64,000 bases of DNA from positions 14,213-78,212 of the forward strand of contig CAZIGH010000023.1 of the NCBI GenBank assembly GCA_964538625.1, given 5' to 3'. Of this stretch, positions 37,581 through 46,755 are shown in pieces. Origin of the DNA: JAEUHM01 sp964538625. GTDB lineage: Bacteria > Verrucomicrobiota > Verrucomicrobiia > Verrucomicrobiales > Verrucomicrobiaceae. The notes under the pieces were generated by a model, which did no database searches, had not been told where the DNA came from, and was given only the letters and a program-made list of their open reading frames with translations. The position numbers were made by a program, and so were the translations under genes. Positions within the stretch are counted from its first letter, which is position 1. Every line of letters starts with the position of its first letter.

Positions 37581-39179
37581 CTACGGAGTGGAAGATGAAA
37601 GCGGCGTGGGTCGAGTAGCTCGCAACTCGCGGTAGAGCCGTTCCAGCCGTTTGACGCGCTCGCTTTGATTCGAGTCAGTGAGGAGGTTGTTCGCCTCGGT
37701 GGGATCGTCTTTCAGGTCATAGAGCGCAGCAGGCTGGTCTTGGATGTTCAGCACAAACTTCCACGAGCCTTCGTAAAGCGCGTGAGCCATGCCGTCGCTG
37801 GCTGGGTTGTTCCGCTTGAGCTTACGCTTCTCTGCCTTGTCGCCGTCCTCGTCCTTGCCATGCAGTTCGAGCGAACTGCGTTTCACCTCCTGTCCGGTTA
37901 GCGGGCCACCTTTGACACCTCCGTCGTCAAACGCATCGCGACCGGGCGAAGACTGTACAAGCAGCTGCTGCCGCACCGGCGCGGAATCATCTCGCTCGCC
38001 GGTGAGGACGGCCAGGAGACTCACGGAGTCCAGGCACTGTCCTGCGGGAATGGCCACGCCTGCCGCCTCTAGAGCGGTGGCCACAATGTCGTGCGCACCG
38101 ACCACCTGATGCCGCACGGCTCCGGCAGGCACCTTGCTCGGCCAGCGCACCAGAAATGGAACGCGTGTGCCACCTTCTCCTATGAAACCCTTCAGCCCGC
38201 GCAAACCGCCAACGGCGTCATGCCCCAGGTGCTGCTCGGCAGGAATGCCGCCATTGTCACTGGTGAAAATGAGGAGAGTGTCATCCAGCAAGCCGCGCTG
38301 CTCCAGCATGGCCATGAGCTTGCCCAACAGGACGTCGGTCTCCAGCACCATGTCGGTGTGGCCGGTCATGCCTGTCTGGTCCTTGAGCGGTGTGCCGCGA
38401 ATCTGCTCCGCAGGCTTGTAAGGAGCGTGCGCGCCATCGGTGCAGAAGTGCATGTAAAACGGGGAAGCAACACCCGAGGCAGAGCGTCTCGCCAACGTGT
38501 CATTCAAAAACGTCTCCGCAGCGTCTAACAAGCGAGTGCCAACTTGCGCAGCATCCCAGTCCGGCTCGGACCAGTTGGCATCCGCTCCACCCTTCTTGCC
38601 ATCCCGCTTCACGAGCTTGTCGGCAGAGCAGACGGGAAGTTCGTTTTCCAGAAACAGATGAGGGGTGTTCTGGTGGCCGCGCGGGATGATAAAAGAGTAA
38701 TCAAAACCCCAGCGGATGGGGCCGTCGATCATGGGCTTGGTGAAATCGGCACTGCCATCCAGCTTGTGCGCGTGTTCGCCACCGATACCACATTTGCCGA
38801 ACATCGCGGTGCGATAGCCAGCGGTTTTCAGAAGGTTAGCCACAGTCTGCTGTCCCTCTCGCATGGCGGCAGGCACGTTAAATCCCCAGGTTCCAGCTGC
38901 TTCACGCGCACGCCAGGGATAGTTGCCCGTCAGCATGGAGTAGCGCGTGGGTGAACACAGTGCTGCCGGGCTATGCGCGTGAGTGAAGCGCATGCCCTCT
39001 CGTGCAAGCCGTTCCACGTTGGGTGCCATGATTTTGCTCTGCGGGTTGTAGCACTGAAAATCGCCCCAGCCTACATCGTCCGTAAGGATGACGAGAATGT
39101 TCGGGCGCGGCGCGGCTGCAAAGGTTGAATGCGGCACGTTAAACGACGACAGCAGGAACAGGAGAATGAGGTTCTTCAT
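37581..39179 (-). CDS. sulfatase (formylglycine-dependent), secreted
   Basis: The 532-residue protein has a signal peptide ending near HSTFAA, the metal-binding start NILVILTDDVGWGD, and the fGly motif C75-S-P-T-R79. TGNYPW, MFGKCGIGGEHAH and FTSDNGGIPAEQ follow. The inserted segment SPGRDAFDDGGVKGGPLTG may belong to the substrate-binding side. It lies 13 bp downstream of the next sulfatase gene (39193-40710), so the two are surely one transcript. Substrate unknown; adjacent esterases and DUF1501 suggest sulfated, acylated polysaccharide. Confidence 0.92.
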   Translation of the reverse strand: MKNLILLFLLSSFNVPHSTFAAAPRPNILVILTDDVGWGDFQCYNPQSKIMAPNVERLAREGMRFTHAHSPAALCSPTRYSMLTGNYPWRAREAAGTWGFNVPAAMREGQQTVANLLKTAGYRTAMFGKCGIGGEHAHKLDGSADFTKPMIDGPIRWGFDYSFIIPRGHQNTPHLFLENELPVCSADKLVKRDGKKGGADANWSEPDWDAAQVGTRLLDAAETFLNDTLARRSASGVASPFYMHFCTDGAHAPYKPAEQIRGTPLKDQTGMTGHTDMVLETDVLLGKLMAMLEQRGLLDDTLLIFTSDNGGIPAEQHLGHDAVGGLRGLKGFIGEGGTRVPFLVRWPSKVPAGAVRHQVVGAHDIVATALEAAGVAIPAGQCLDSVSLLAVLTGERDDSAPVRQQLLVQSSPGRDAFDDGGVKGGPLTGQEVKRSSLELHGKDEDGDKAEKRKLKRNNPASDGMAHALYEGSWKFVLNIQDQPAALYDLKDDPTEANNLLTDSNQSERVKRLERLYRELRATRPTPLSSSTP

Positions 39180-39192
39180 GGAGCTGCGTTGG

Positions 39193-40710
39193 TTAACGAC
39201 CCTTTCCCTTCTTTTTTCCATCCACCTTGTCTTTCCAGAGAATGACAGTCGTGTCATTCCCCAGCCGGGGGCCGGGCGTGGTGCGGCCATCGCGGATGGC
39301 CGCTTCCAACTGACGAGTAAGATCGGCAACGACTTCGGGATGCTCTTCACTGAGATTTTGCTGTTCACGCAAATCTTTCCCCATGTGGTAAAGCTGAACC
39401 GGCTTGTCGTCGCCGCCCTTGGACCAGCCGCCAGAGCCGCGGGCGGCGATGAGTTTCCAATCCCCCTGGCGGATGGCGAAACGGCCTGAGATGGAGTGAT
39501 GGATCACCAATGGATGCCCCGGGGTGGCGGCCTCTTCTCCGCGCAACAGGGGCAGGATAGAGAAGCTGTCCACGCCAGCATCCGGCGGCAGTGCCGTGCC
39601 GAGGATCTCCGCGCAGGTGGCCATGAGGTTGTTGTGACAGACCGTTGCATGACTGACACGTCCGGATGGGATCACACGCGGCCAGCGCACCACATAGGGC
39701 ACACGGTGGCCGCCGTCCCACGCGTCGGACTTCATGCCCCGCAGACTATGGCTTGGGTCGTGACCCTTTTCCAACAGCGCAGGGAAATCTGCCTCGGGCG
39801 AGCAGCCGTTGTCGGAGGTGACAAAGACCAGCGTGTCCTCGGCGAGCTGAAGTCGGTCAAGACTCTCCAGAACGCGGACGACGGCATGGTCCGTCTCCAT
39901 GACAAAGTCGCCATAGGGACCTATGCCACTTCTCCCCACCCAGGCATCCGACGGCACGATGGGCGTGTGCGGTGAACCCAGAGCAAGGTAGAGGAAAAAG
40001 GGCTGCTTGGTTTTAGATTGTTCCTCGATGAAGCGGATAGAGCTTTCCGCGCAACGTGTGATGACTTGGTCCAGCGGGATGGTCTCGATGACGGTGTCGT
40101 TATGCGCCCAGGAGTGCATTTCACGGGCATGATGAAAACCTTCAAAGACATCAAAACCATGCTCGATGGGACCGTTGACAACTTTCGACCCGACCGGCGC
40201 GGCCTGGATGGTGAAGGTGCCGTAGGGCTTGCGAGTGACGATGCGCTCCATTCCAGCGGAACCCTGGGGAAACTGGTAGTGGTAACCGAGGTGCCACTTG
40301 CCGACCAGCGCCGTGGTGTAGCCATGCTGTTTGAGTAACTCAGGAACCGTGAGCATGGATGGGGCTATGAGGCCACCCTTTTCATCCCCGGTGACGAGCA
40401 CACCAGACTGGAGTCGGCTGCGCCAAGCGTAACGACCAGTGAGCAAGCCATAGCGCGTCGGCGTACAAACGGCCGAGCCAGTGTGAGCATCGGTGAAACG
40501 AATGCCCTCCTTAGCGATGCGGTCGATGCCGGGTGTCTGGATCTTTGACTCCGGGTTGTAGGAACTGGCATCGCCATATCCCAGGTCATCGGCCATGATG
40601 AAGACGATGTTCGGGCGAGACGTCTCGGCGGACCAACCATGGCCTGGAAAGACGAACGCAGCCACGAATGCAATCAGCCAAGGCCTACGCGATAAGCCAC
40701 GAGAACGCAT
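39193..40710 (-). CDS. sulfatase (formylglycine-dependent), secreted
   Basis: The 505-residue protein (counting from the ATG at 40710) starts with a basic signal peptide ending near GHGWSA. NIVFIMADDLGYGD follows, then the fGly motif C82-T-P-T-R86, LVGKWHLGY, and FVTSDNGCSPEA. The C-terminus is Lys/Gly-rich (DKVDGKKKGKGR). Earlier in-frame ATGs at 40737 and 40797 exist but none has a Shine-Dalgarno sequence; 40710 fits the signal peptide best. It overlaps no neighbour and leads the two-sulfatase, one-esterase string. Confidence 0.91.
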   Translation of the reverse strand: MRSRGLSRRPWLIAFVAAFVFPGHGWSAETSRPNIVFIMADDLGYGDASSYNPESKIQTPGIDRIAKEGIRFTDAHTGSAVCTPTRYGLLTGRYAWRSRLQSGVLVTGDEKGGLIAPSMLTVPELLKQHGYTTALVGKWHLGYHYQFPQGSAGMERIVTRKPYGTFTIQAAPVGSKVVNGPIEHGFDVFEGFHHAREMHSWAHNDTVIETIPLDQVITRCAESSIRFIEEQSKTKQPFFLYLALGSPHTPIVPSDAWVGRSGIGPYGDFVMETDHAVVRVLESLDRLQLAEDTLVFVTSDNGCSPEADFPALLEKGHDPSHSLRGMKSDAWDGGHRVPYVVRWPRVIPSGRVSHATVCHNNLMATCAEILGTALPPDAGVDSFSILPLLRGEEAATPGHPLVIHHSISGRFAIRQGDWKLIAARGSGGWSKGGDDKPVQLYHMGKDLREQQNLSEEHPEVVADLTRQLEAAIRDGRTTPGPRLGNDTTVILWKDKVDGKKKGKGR

Positions 40711-40905
40711 CCGCTGGAAAACTGAGTGGTGGATCATGCTCGCAGGATAGTGATCACCCTTCACAAAGTCCATCATTACGGTGACCATGGAACCCATGGA
40801 ACAAGAGGCTGCTCGAGCGCCTCATCACCTTGAGATAGCCTTGTCAGAGTCAGATGATGTGTGACCCAAATTCAACCAGGCCGGCATGGCTCTCGGCTCC
40901 GGAAC

Positions 40906-42324
40906 TCACGCCATCACCCCCTTCACTACCTGCCCGTGCACATCGGTGAGGCGGAAGTCACGCCCGGCGTAGCGGTAGGTGAGGCGTTCATGATCGAGGC
41001 CGAGGAGGTGCAGAATGGTGGCGTGCAGGTCGTGGATGTGGACATTGTTTTCCACGGCTTCGTAGCCGAGATCGTCCGTTGCACCATGGCTGTGGCCTCC
41101 TTTGACGCCGCCTCCGGCCATCCAGAGGGTGAAGCCCTTGTGATTGTGATCGCAGCCGTCACTTCCTTGCGCGTGCGGGGTGCGGCCAAACTCACCGGCG
41201 CAAACAACGAGCGTGTCTGCAAGCAGTGAGCGCTGCTTCAAATCGGTGAGCAGCGCGGCGATGGGCTGGTCCACGGCGGCGGCGTTGGCTTCGTGCCCTG
41301 TGGCGAGATTGATGTGCTGATCCCAGTTGCCGCCACACACTTCAACGAAGCGGACCCCTGCCTCGCTAAGTCTTCGCGCCAGAAGGCACTTCCGACCGAA
41401 GTCATCGGGGCTGCTGTTGAACTGTCCGCCGCCACCACCGCCTCCGAGTCTTGAGCCGCCATCGCTGATGCCATATAGTGCCTTTGTAGCGGCGCTCTCG
41501 GTGGAAACATCAAGAACGCCGGGCATCTGCGTCTGCATCTTGAAGGCGAGTTCGTACGACTCAATGACCCCTTCGACATCGGGGTTCACTTGATCGCGTT
41601 TGAGTGTCTCGCGATTCATTGACTGGATGAGATCGAGCGCAGCGCGTTGTTCCTTTGGCGACATGTTGCTCTCCAGATTGCGCACGCCTGCACTGGAGAT
41701 AGGGCGCTGGCCGGAGCCGATGCGCGTGGCCTGATATATCGCGGGCAAGAAGGCGCTGCCGTAGTTTTGCGCACCGCCGACATCGCTCGGCGGCGAGAGG
41801 GTCACGAAGCCGGGAAGGTTTTCATTCAGCGTGCCAAGACCATAGACCGACCACGCGCCGAGCGAGGGGCGCACAAACTGTGCGCTGCCCGTGTGCATCT
41901 GCAAAAACGCCTGCGGATGCGCGGGAAAGTCGGTGTGCATGGAGCGGATCAAACAGAGATCATCCACATGCTTTGCCACATTCGGGAACAGCTCGCTGAT
42001 CCACAGACCGCTCTGTCCATGCTGGGTGAAGTCCCACTTCGAGCCGAGGAGCCGCGTGCCGGGACGTCTGCCTGGCCTGCCAGTTGATTCGTTGAGCTTC
42101 GGTTTGTAATCGAACGTGTCCACATGCGAGGGGCCGCCGCGCAAGGTGATGAAAATGACGCGCTTCGCCCGCGCTGGAAAATGGGTGGCTTTTGGTGCAA
42201 GTGGGTTTTCAGCCGCAAAGACCTCACGCTGGGCGAGCGAGGCGAATGCGAGCCAGCCAAAGCCATTGGAGAGTGTCTTCAGCATCGTGCGTCGCGAGAA
42301 GTAGTCGTCTGAAGGCGTGTTCAT
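40906..42324 (-). CDS. DUF1501 family protein, Tat-type signal, secreted
   Basis: The 472-residue protein has a twin-arginine type leader (FSRRTMLKTLSNGFGWLAF) followed by the DUF1501 body. That body resembles an alkaline-phosphatase/sulfatase-like fold: VIFITLRGGPSHVDTFDYKP, the HGQSGLWISELFP segment, VVCAGEFGRTPHAQGSDGCD, and C-terminal HDLHATILHLLGLDHERLTY. DUF1501 proteins are abundant in planctomycetes and verrucomicrobia and are typically paired with a DUF1549/DUF1553 gene; here that partner is at 44028-46624, separated by an esterase and a toxin-antitoxin pair. A poly-Gly run (RLGGGGGGGQF) is inside. Biochemical role unknown. Confidence 0.9.
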   Translation of the reverse strand: MNTPSDDYFSRRTMLKTLSNGFGWLAFASLAQREVFAAENPLAPKATHFPARAKRVIFITLRGGPSHVDTFDYKPKLNESTGRPGRRPGTRLLGSKWDFTQHGQSGLWISELFPNVAKHVDDLCLIRSMHTDFPAHPQAFLQMHTGSAQFVRPSLGAWSVYGLGTLNENLPGFVTLSPPSDVGGAQNYGSAFLPAIYQATRIGSGQRPISSAGVRNLESNMSPKEQRAALDLIQSMNRETLKRDQVNPDVEGVIESYELAFKMQTQMPGVLDVSTESAATKALYGISDGGSRLGGGGGGGQFNSSPDDFGRKCLLARRLSEAGVRFVEVCGGNWDQHINLATGHEANAAAVDQPIAALLTDLKQRSLLADTLVVCAGEFGRTPHAQGSDGCDHNHKGFTLWMAGGGVKGGHSHGATDDLGYEAVENNVHIHDLHATILHLLGLDHERLTYRYAGRDFRLTDVHGQVVKGVMA

Positions 42325-42399
42325 TTTCTGAAAGGGCGTTGGTTGAGTTCCGGGGATTTGCGTCTTGCCATCGTGTCAGTGGCGTAATACTGTCGTCTT

Positions 42400-42651
42400 A
42401 TGAAAACGCTGTCCGTAAAACTCCCTGAACCGCTGCTGCAATGGCTGGCTAAAGAGGCCGAGCTCACTCGCCGAACACGATCAGACATCCTGCGTGAGGC
42501 ACTGGAGATGAAGCGCAACGGCCAAGGCGGTGGAACCGCTTCGAAGAAGCCGAGGAACATGGCAGAGGCACTGAACTCCCTTGGCGGCACATTCGACGGA
42601 CCGAAGGATCTGTCCACTAACCCCAAATACTTTGAAGGTTTTGGCGAATGA
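42400..42651 (+). CDS. ribbon-helix-helix antitoxin (VapB/CopG type)
   Basis: An 83-residue protein with an N-terminal RHH DNA-binding motif (KTLSVKLPEPLLQWLAKEAE then RTRSDILREALEM) and a C-terminal tail (GTFDGPKDLSTNPKYFEGFG) expected to wrap the toxin. It overlaps vapC by 4 bp (ATGA at 42648). It is oriented opposite to the surrounding degradation genes and diverges from the DUF1501 gene across 75 bp. It presumably represses its own promoter. Confidence 0.88.
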   Translation: MKTLSVKLPEPLLQWLAKEAELTRRTRSDILREALEMKRNGQGGGTASKKPRNMAEALNSLGGTFDGPKDLSTNPKYFEGFGE

Positions 42652-43061
42652 ATGCGGTCATTTTGGATACCGGACCATTGGTAGCTCACTATTGTGACAC
42701 TGACCAGTATCACACTTGGGCATACGAACAGATGTCTCGCCTCCCCTTGCCGCTTGTGACCTGTGAAGCGGTGCTGACCGAGGCCGCATTCCTCCTCGCA
42801 CGGAACCGGGTGAATCCTGTCCGGCTTGTCCGTGCAGTAGCAGCAGGGTTTCTCAAAGTGGATTTCAGGATTGGTACCGAAGCCCCAGCGCTCGAGACGT
42901 TGATGAGCCGCTACGCGGACACACCGATGTCTCTGGCAGATGCCTGTCTGGTCAGGCTTTCCGAAATACACCGTGACTGCCGCGTGTTCACACTCGACCG
43001 TGATTTCAAACACTACCGTCGTTTCGGTCGCTCGGTGATCCCGCTGTTGAGTCCATGGTGA
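42648..43061 (+). CDS. PIN-domain toxin (VapC type)
   Basis: The 137-residue PIN domain has the expected acidic residues: first Asp in ILDTGPLVA, Glu in TCEAVLTEAAF, Asp in MSLADACLVRL, and Asp in TLDRDFKHYR. PIN toxins cleave RNA, often tRNA or rRNA. Coupled to the upstream RHH antitoxin by a 4-bp overlap. It shares TCEAVL-EA-F and the RYAD---LAD pattern with the second VapC at 59467, so the two systems are related. Confidence 0.9.
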   Translation: MNAVILDTGPLVAHYCDTDQYHTWAYEQMSRLPLPLVTCEAVLTEAAFLLARNRVNPVRLVRAVAAGFLKVDFRIGTEAPALETLMSRYADTPMSLADACLVRLSEIHRDCRVFTLDRDFKHYRRFGRSVIPLLSPW

Positions 43062-43135
43062 GCGTGGTGTCAGCCAGTGCCGTCTCACGCTAGCTTGCAC
43101 GGATTGAGGATGTGAGAAAAATGCATCGGGCGGTT

Positions 43136-44023
43136 TCATGGTGTTTTGAATAGCAAAGGGGCGAAGTGATAGAGATCGCTCATCCACACCTTCGGCTCGT
43201 GGCCACCGGAGTGGATGCGGAACTCGTGCGGGATGGCTTTGGCCTTGAGAAAGGCAGCGGCGGCGACCATGCCGCCCGCCATGAGTTCATCGCGATCTCC
43301 GACGGAGAGCCAGATGAGGCTTGGCTCCCGCTCTTTCGATTTCAGATCCATCCGCATGTTTTCGAGCCTTCGGGTGCTGCCGCTGCCGGAGAAAGCTCCG
43401 ATCCACGCGAACTGATCAGAGTTCCTTAGACCGGTGCTGAAAGCCACCCCTGCTCCCATCGAGAGGCCGGCCAGAGCGCGATGCTCGCGTTTATCGGACA
43501 CGGAATGCTTCTTTTCCAAAAAGGGGATCATCTCGTTCATCAGCACATCGCTGAAAGCCATCGTCGCACCCATCATGGCTTCCCGACTCTTGCCCACCTG
43601 CTCACGTGCGGCCACCGATAGCATGGAGGGCATGATCACATACATCGGCGCGAGCTTCTTCCCGGCATAGAGGTTGTCGAGAATGGCATCAGCATGAATC
43701 TCCTTGATCCAGGTGTTCTCATCACCGCTCGCGCCATGCAGGAGGTAGAGCGCCGGTAGTTTCTTGTGCGGCTGGACGCCTGCCGGGGTGTAAATCATCA
43801 GACGAAAAGTCCCGCTCTCCTTGGAGACGAACTCAACAGGCTCCACTGTCCCGCGTGCGATGCCGGATCGGGTCACATCAAAGCCAACGGGCGGTGCAGG
43901 CTGATTGACTTTCAATGCAGGCATCTCTGACATGCCTTTGCCTTTGGCTCCCTTCGTCCCTTTGCTTTGAGCAGGCGCAAGGGATGGCAGGAGTGCGATG
44001 AGGATGAGGACGTAGATTTTCAT
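43136..44023 (-). CDS. alpha/beta hydrolase of the esterase D/feruloyl esterase type, secreted
   Basis: The 295-residue protein has a signal peptide (ending SLAPA), then a short Lys/Gly-rich stretch (SKGTKGAKGKG). The catalytic domain has YLLHGASGDENTW, the nucleophile elbow GLSMGAG, an Asp in SVGDRDELM and a His in HSGGHEPKVW. It resembles putative esterases that release ferulic or acetyl groups from polysaccharides. It starts 4 bp after the stop of the DUF1549/DUF1553 gene, so they are co-transcribed. The Lys/Gly stretch resembles one inside that neighbour. Confidence 0.85.
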   Translation of the reverse strand: MKIYVLILIALLPSLAPAQSKGTKGAKGKGMSEMPALKVNQPAPPVGFDVTRSGIARGTVEPVEFVSKESGTFRLMIYTPAGVQPHKKLPALYLLHGASGDENTWIKEIHADAILDNLYAGKKLAPMYVIMPSMLSVAAREQVGKSREAMMGATMAFSDVLMNEMIPFLEKKHSVSDKREHRALAGLSMGAGVAFSTGLRNSDQFAWIGAFSGSGSTRRLENMRMDLKSKEREPSLIWLSVGDRDELMAGGMVAAAAFLKAKAIPHEFRIHSGGHEPKVWMSDLYHFAPLLFKTP

Positions 44024-44027
44024 GGGG

Positions 44028-46292
44028 TCAGTTCAAAAAGCGAAACTCAGCGCAGCCAAAGAGTGCGAGGCAAAAGGTGCTCCATGCTTGCGGTGAAGTG
44101 CCCTGCTGCTGAAAGAACTTCAGGGCCGCTTGCTGCTCATTCAGCGTCGGAGCGCGTGACAAGGCCAGAGCGTAGGCCTGCGCGATGCGCTGCTCCGTGC
44201 TGCCGGGCGACTTGGTCAGACGTTCCGCAAACTTCGCCGCCTGCTCGAGGACGAAGTCGTTGTTCAGCAGGTAGAGCGCTTGGGCCGGCACATTGGTGGT
44301 CTCGCGCGCTCCATTGACGAGGCTGGCGTCGGAGTAATCGAAGACCGCGAGCGCATCCGGCAGCAGATCACGCGCGATGGGCAGATAGGTGCTGCGGTAG
44401 TTGGCCGTGGCATTGATGAACGTGTCCTCATTGATACGGATGAAGCCGCCGGTGCTGCCGATGGGACCTTCGCCCGCCAGCGCCACTGCTGAACCGACGG
44501 GAGGCGTGATTTGAAGCTGGCCGCTGATGGTGAGCATGGCATCGCGAATGCACTCGGCATCTAGGCGGCGTTTACTGTGCCGCCAGACGAGCGTGTTCTG
44601 CGGATCGGCGGCATAGGCCGTAGCCTCGTAGGTGGAGGCGAGTTGATAGCTGCGGCTGAGCACGATCTCGCGGATCGTGGCCTTGATAGACCAGCGGTTT
44701 CCCACAAGGCGCGTGACGAGGTGATCGAGCAAAGGCTGGTTCACCGGCGGCACGCCCATCGTGCCGAAGTTATCAGTGCTCGTGACGATTCCCTGGCCGA
44801 AGAGCCAGTGCCACATGCGGTTCACTATCACACGCGGCGTGAGCGGATGGCGCACATTCGTGATCCATTCTGCGAGTTCCCTGCGTCCGCTGGTGTCGGA
44901 GGGAATCGCAGGCATGGGCACCGTCGAAAGGGATGCGGGCACGCCTCGCGGCACACGCTCGCCAGGATCATTCATCTCGCCACGGGCGAAGAGGGGGCTG
45001 TCGGCGATGCTTTCAAAGCCGCTCGGTGGGCGAATGCCGGAGCTGCCTTTGATTTCGACGACTTTCGTCGGCTGTATCGCCTCCGGTTTGCCTCTGCCCG
45101 CAGGCCGGTCTTGCACACCCATGCAGTGCGGGATGGCGACACCCTTCGCATCGAAACTCTTCAGTTGGTTCTCCAGCTCCGCCATTTTGCCGAGCGCGAT
45201 CTGCACCTGAATGAAGAACTGCAGACCGCTGCCGCCACCTTTCGCACTGCCCTTGCCCTTTCCTTTGCTGCCGGGACCACCTTTGCTGCCCGGTGCTCCA
45301 GGCGTCGAGCGCTGGCTCATGAGGTCGTCGTAGCGTTGCTTTGCCTCTGCATACTCCTGGCGCAGTTCGGCGAGTTCGCTGGCCGAGATGCTCGGCTTCA
45401 CCGCTGGCAGCGCTGCATCCTGCGGCAGGGCGATCACGCTGCGTTCCTGATTGTTCTTGGGGCCGGAAAGCGTGCCGTAGTTCACCTCCGTGGAGAGGAA
45501 GATGCCCGCAAGCGCATAGTAGTCGCGCTGTGAGATGGGATCGAACTTGTGATCGTGACAGCGTGCGCAAGCCACCGTCAGGCCGAGGAATGCCTGGGTG
45601 GTGGCGTCAATCAGTTCATCGGCGAGATCGAGTTCAAACTGTCGCGGTGTGAGTTCGCCAAGGCCTTTGGGACCGATGGCGAGGAAGCCGGTGGCGATGA
45701 GTTGTTCGGCACGCTGCCTGGAGGTCGTCGCCGGAAGCAGATCGCCAGCGAGCTGCTCGCGGATGAACTGGTCGTAGGGCTTGTCCTTGTTGAACGACGC
45801 GATGACGTAGTCGCGATAGCGCCAGGCATGAGGGAATGAGACATTCAAATCCTTGCCCGTGGACTCTGCGTAACGCGCCACATCCAGCCAATGGCGGCCC
45901 CAGCGTTCGCCGAACTGAGGTGATCTCAGAAGCAAGTCCACCACCTTCTCAAACGCTGTTGGCGAAGAGTCCGCGAGAAAGCTCTTCACCATCTCCGGCG
46001 GGGGAGGCAAGCCGACCAGGTCAGAGAACACCCGGCGCAGCAGCGTGAGCTTGTCCGCATCACCCACGGGCATCAACCCTTTCGCTTCCAAGTTGGCGAG
46101 CACAAAGCGGTCAATGTCAGAGCGAGGCCACGCCGCGTTCTTCACCTCTGGGATCGCAGGCCGACGCACCGGCTGAAAGGCCCACCAGGACTTCGCCTTG
46201 TCCGCATCATACGTCTTCGCCACCACCGCCGACTTCCCATTGCGTGGATCAGGCGCACCCATGCGCACCCACTGCTCAAAGTCCGCGATCAC
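44028..46292 (-). CDS. DUF1549/DUF1553 protein (main part of a frameshifted planctomycete-type cytochrome protein)
   Basis: The 754-residue frame contains a DUF1549 region (near WAFQPVRRPAIPEVKNAAWP, then DIDRFVLANLEAKGL) and a DUF1553 region (GRRELAEWITNVRHPLTPRV onward). They are joined by a Lys/Gly/Ser-rich linker around residues 340-370. Such proteins usually carry an N-terminal cytochrome c domain, which here lies in the upstream frame 46289-46624. Joining the frames by one base near 46315-46320 restores the usual KNGGKLPDSVIADFEQW sequence. The nominal start is GTG at 46292, overlapping the upstream stop, so coupled translation of two proteins is possible. Its DUF1501 partner is at 40906-42324. 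Confidence 0.85.
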   Translation of the reverse strand: MIADFEQWVRMGAPDPRNGKSAVVAKTYDADKAKSWWAFQPVRRPAIPEVKNAAWPRSDIDRFVLANLEAKGLMPVGDADKLTLLRRVFSDLVGLPPPPEMVKSFLADSSPTAFEKVVDLLLRSPQFGERWGRHWLDVARYAESTGKDLNVSFPHAWRYRDYVIASFNKDKPYDQFIREQLAGDLLPATTSRQRAEQLIATGFLAIGPKGLGELTPRQFELDLADELIDATTQAFLGLTVACARCHDHKFDPISQRDYYALAGIFLSTEVNYGTLSGPKNNQERSVIALPQDAALPAVKPSISASELAELRQEYAEAKQRYDDLMSQRSTPGAPGSKGGPGSKGKGKGSAKGGGSGLQFFIQVQIALGKMAELENQLKSFDAKGVAIPHCMGVQDRPAGRGKPEAIQPTKVVEIKGSSGIRPPSGFESIADSPLFARGEMNDPGERVPRGVPASLSTVPMPAIPSDTSGRRELAEWITNVRHPLTPRVIVNRMWHWLFGQGIVTSTDNFGTMGVPPVNQPLLDHLVTRLVGNRWSIKATIREIVLSRSYQLASTYEATAYAADPQNTLVWRHSKRRLDAECIRDAMLTISGQLQITPPVGSAVALAGEGPIGSTGGFIRINEDTFINATANYRSTYLPIARDLLPDALAVFDYSDASLVNGARETTNVPAQALYLLNNDFVLEQAAKFAERLTKSPGSTEQRIAQAYALALSRAPTLNEQQAALKFFQQQGTSPQAWSTFCLALFGCAEFRFLN

Positions 46293-46624
46293 CGAGTCCG
46301 GCAGCTTCCCGCCGTTTTTTCCGGGGGCATGGCCGTGTCTGGGTTGGCATGGTGAATCGCCTCGATGAGCAGGCTCCGATTCAAATCTCCCGGCACCACC
46401 GCAGGCCCGGAATCGCCCCCGCGACGAATCCCCTCACGTGTGTCGAGCAACAACCCGCCGCGCACTTTGCTCGACGTTTCCGAGTGACAGTTGTAGCACT
46501 TGTCCACGAGCACGGGCCGAATCTTTGACTCGAAGAACGCCGCTTGATCGGGGCGCAGGGCGCTCTGTGCTGCCGCTTGTTGGCTGCAGGCGCTGAGGGT
46601 GAAGAACAGGACAAGACGCTTCAT
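46289..46624 (-). CDS. N-terminal planctomycete-type cytochrome c domain, frameshifted from the next gene
   Basis: A 111-residue frame with a signal peptide (ending QQAAA) and a c-type haem motif CYNCHS, then GGLLLDTREGIRRGGDSGPA and HANPDTAMPP. The last residues (EKTAGSCRTR) are out of frame. The DNA there has a run of six A/T (46315-46320); one added base would continue the frame into the DUF1549 protein. So this is either a split gene, a real frameshift mutation, or a sequencing error in a homopolymer. Confidence 0.85.
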   Translation of the reverse strand: MKRLVLFFTLSACSQQAAAQSALRPDQAAFFESKIRPVLVDKCYNCHSETSSKVRGGLLLDTREGIRRGGDSGPAVVPGDLNRSLLIEAIHHANPDTAMPPEKTAGSCRTR

Positions 46625-46755
46625 GGCGAAGTTCTAAATCACCCCACCTTTTGGGAAGGTTATCGCTGAGAAAAAAGTTCGCCACGCTCACGCGGGGGCG
46701 ATTTCATCAAACCAAAAGGTGCCGTGGCGACCGTGTTGCTTTATCATAGCGGGTT

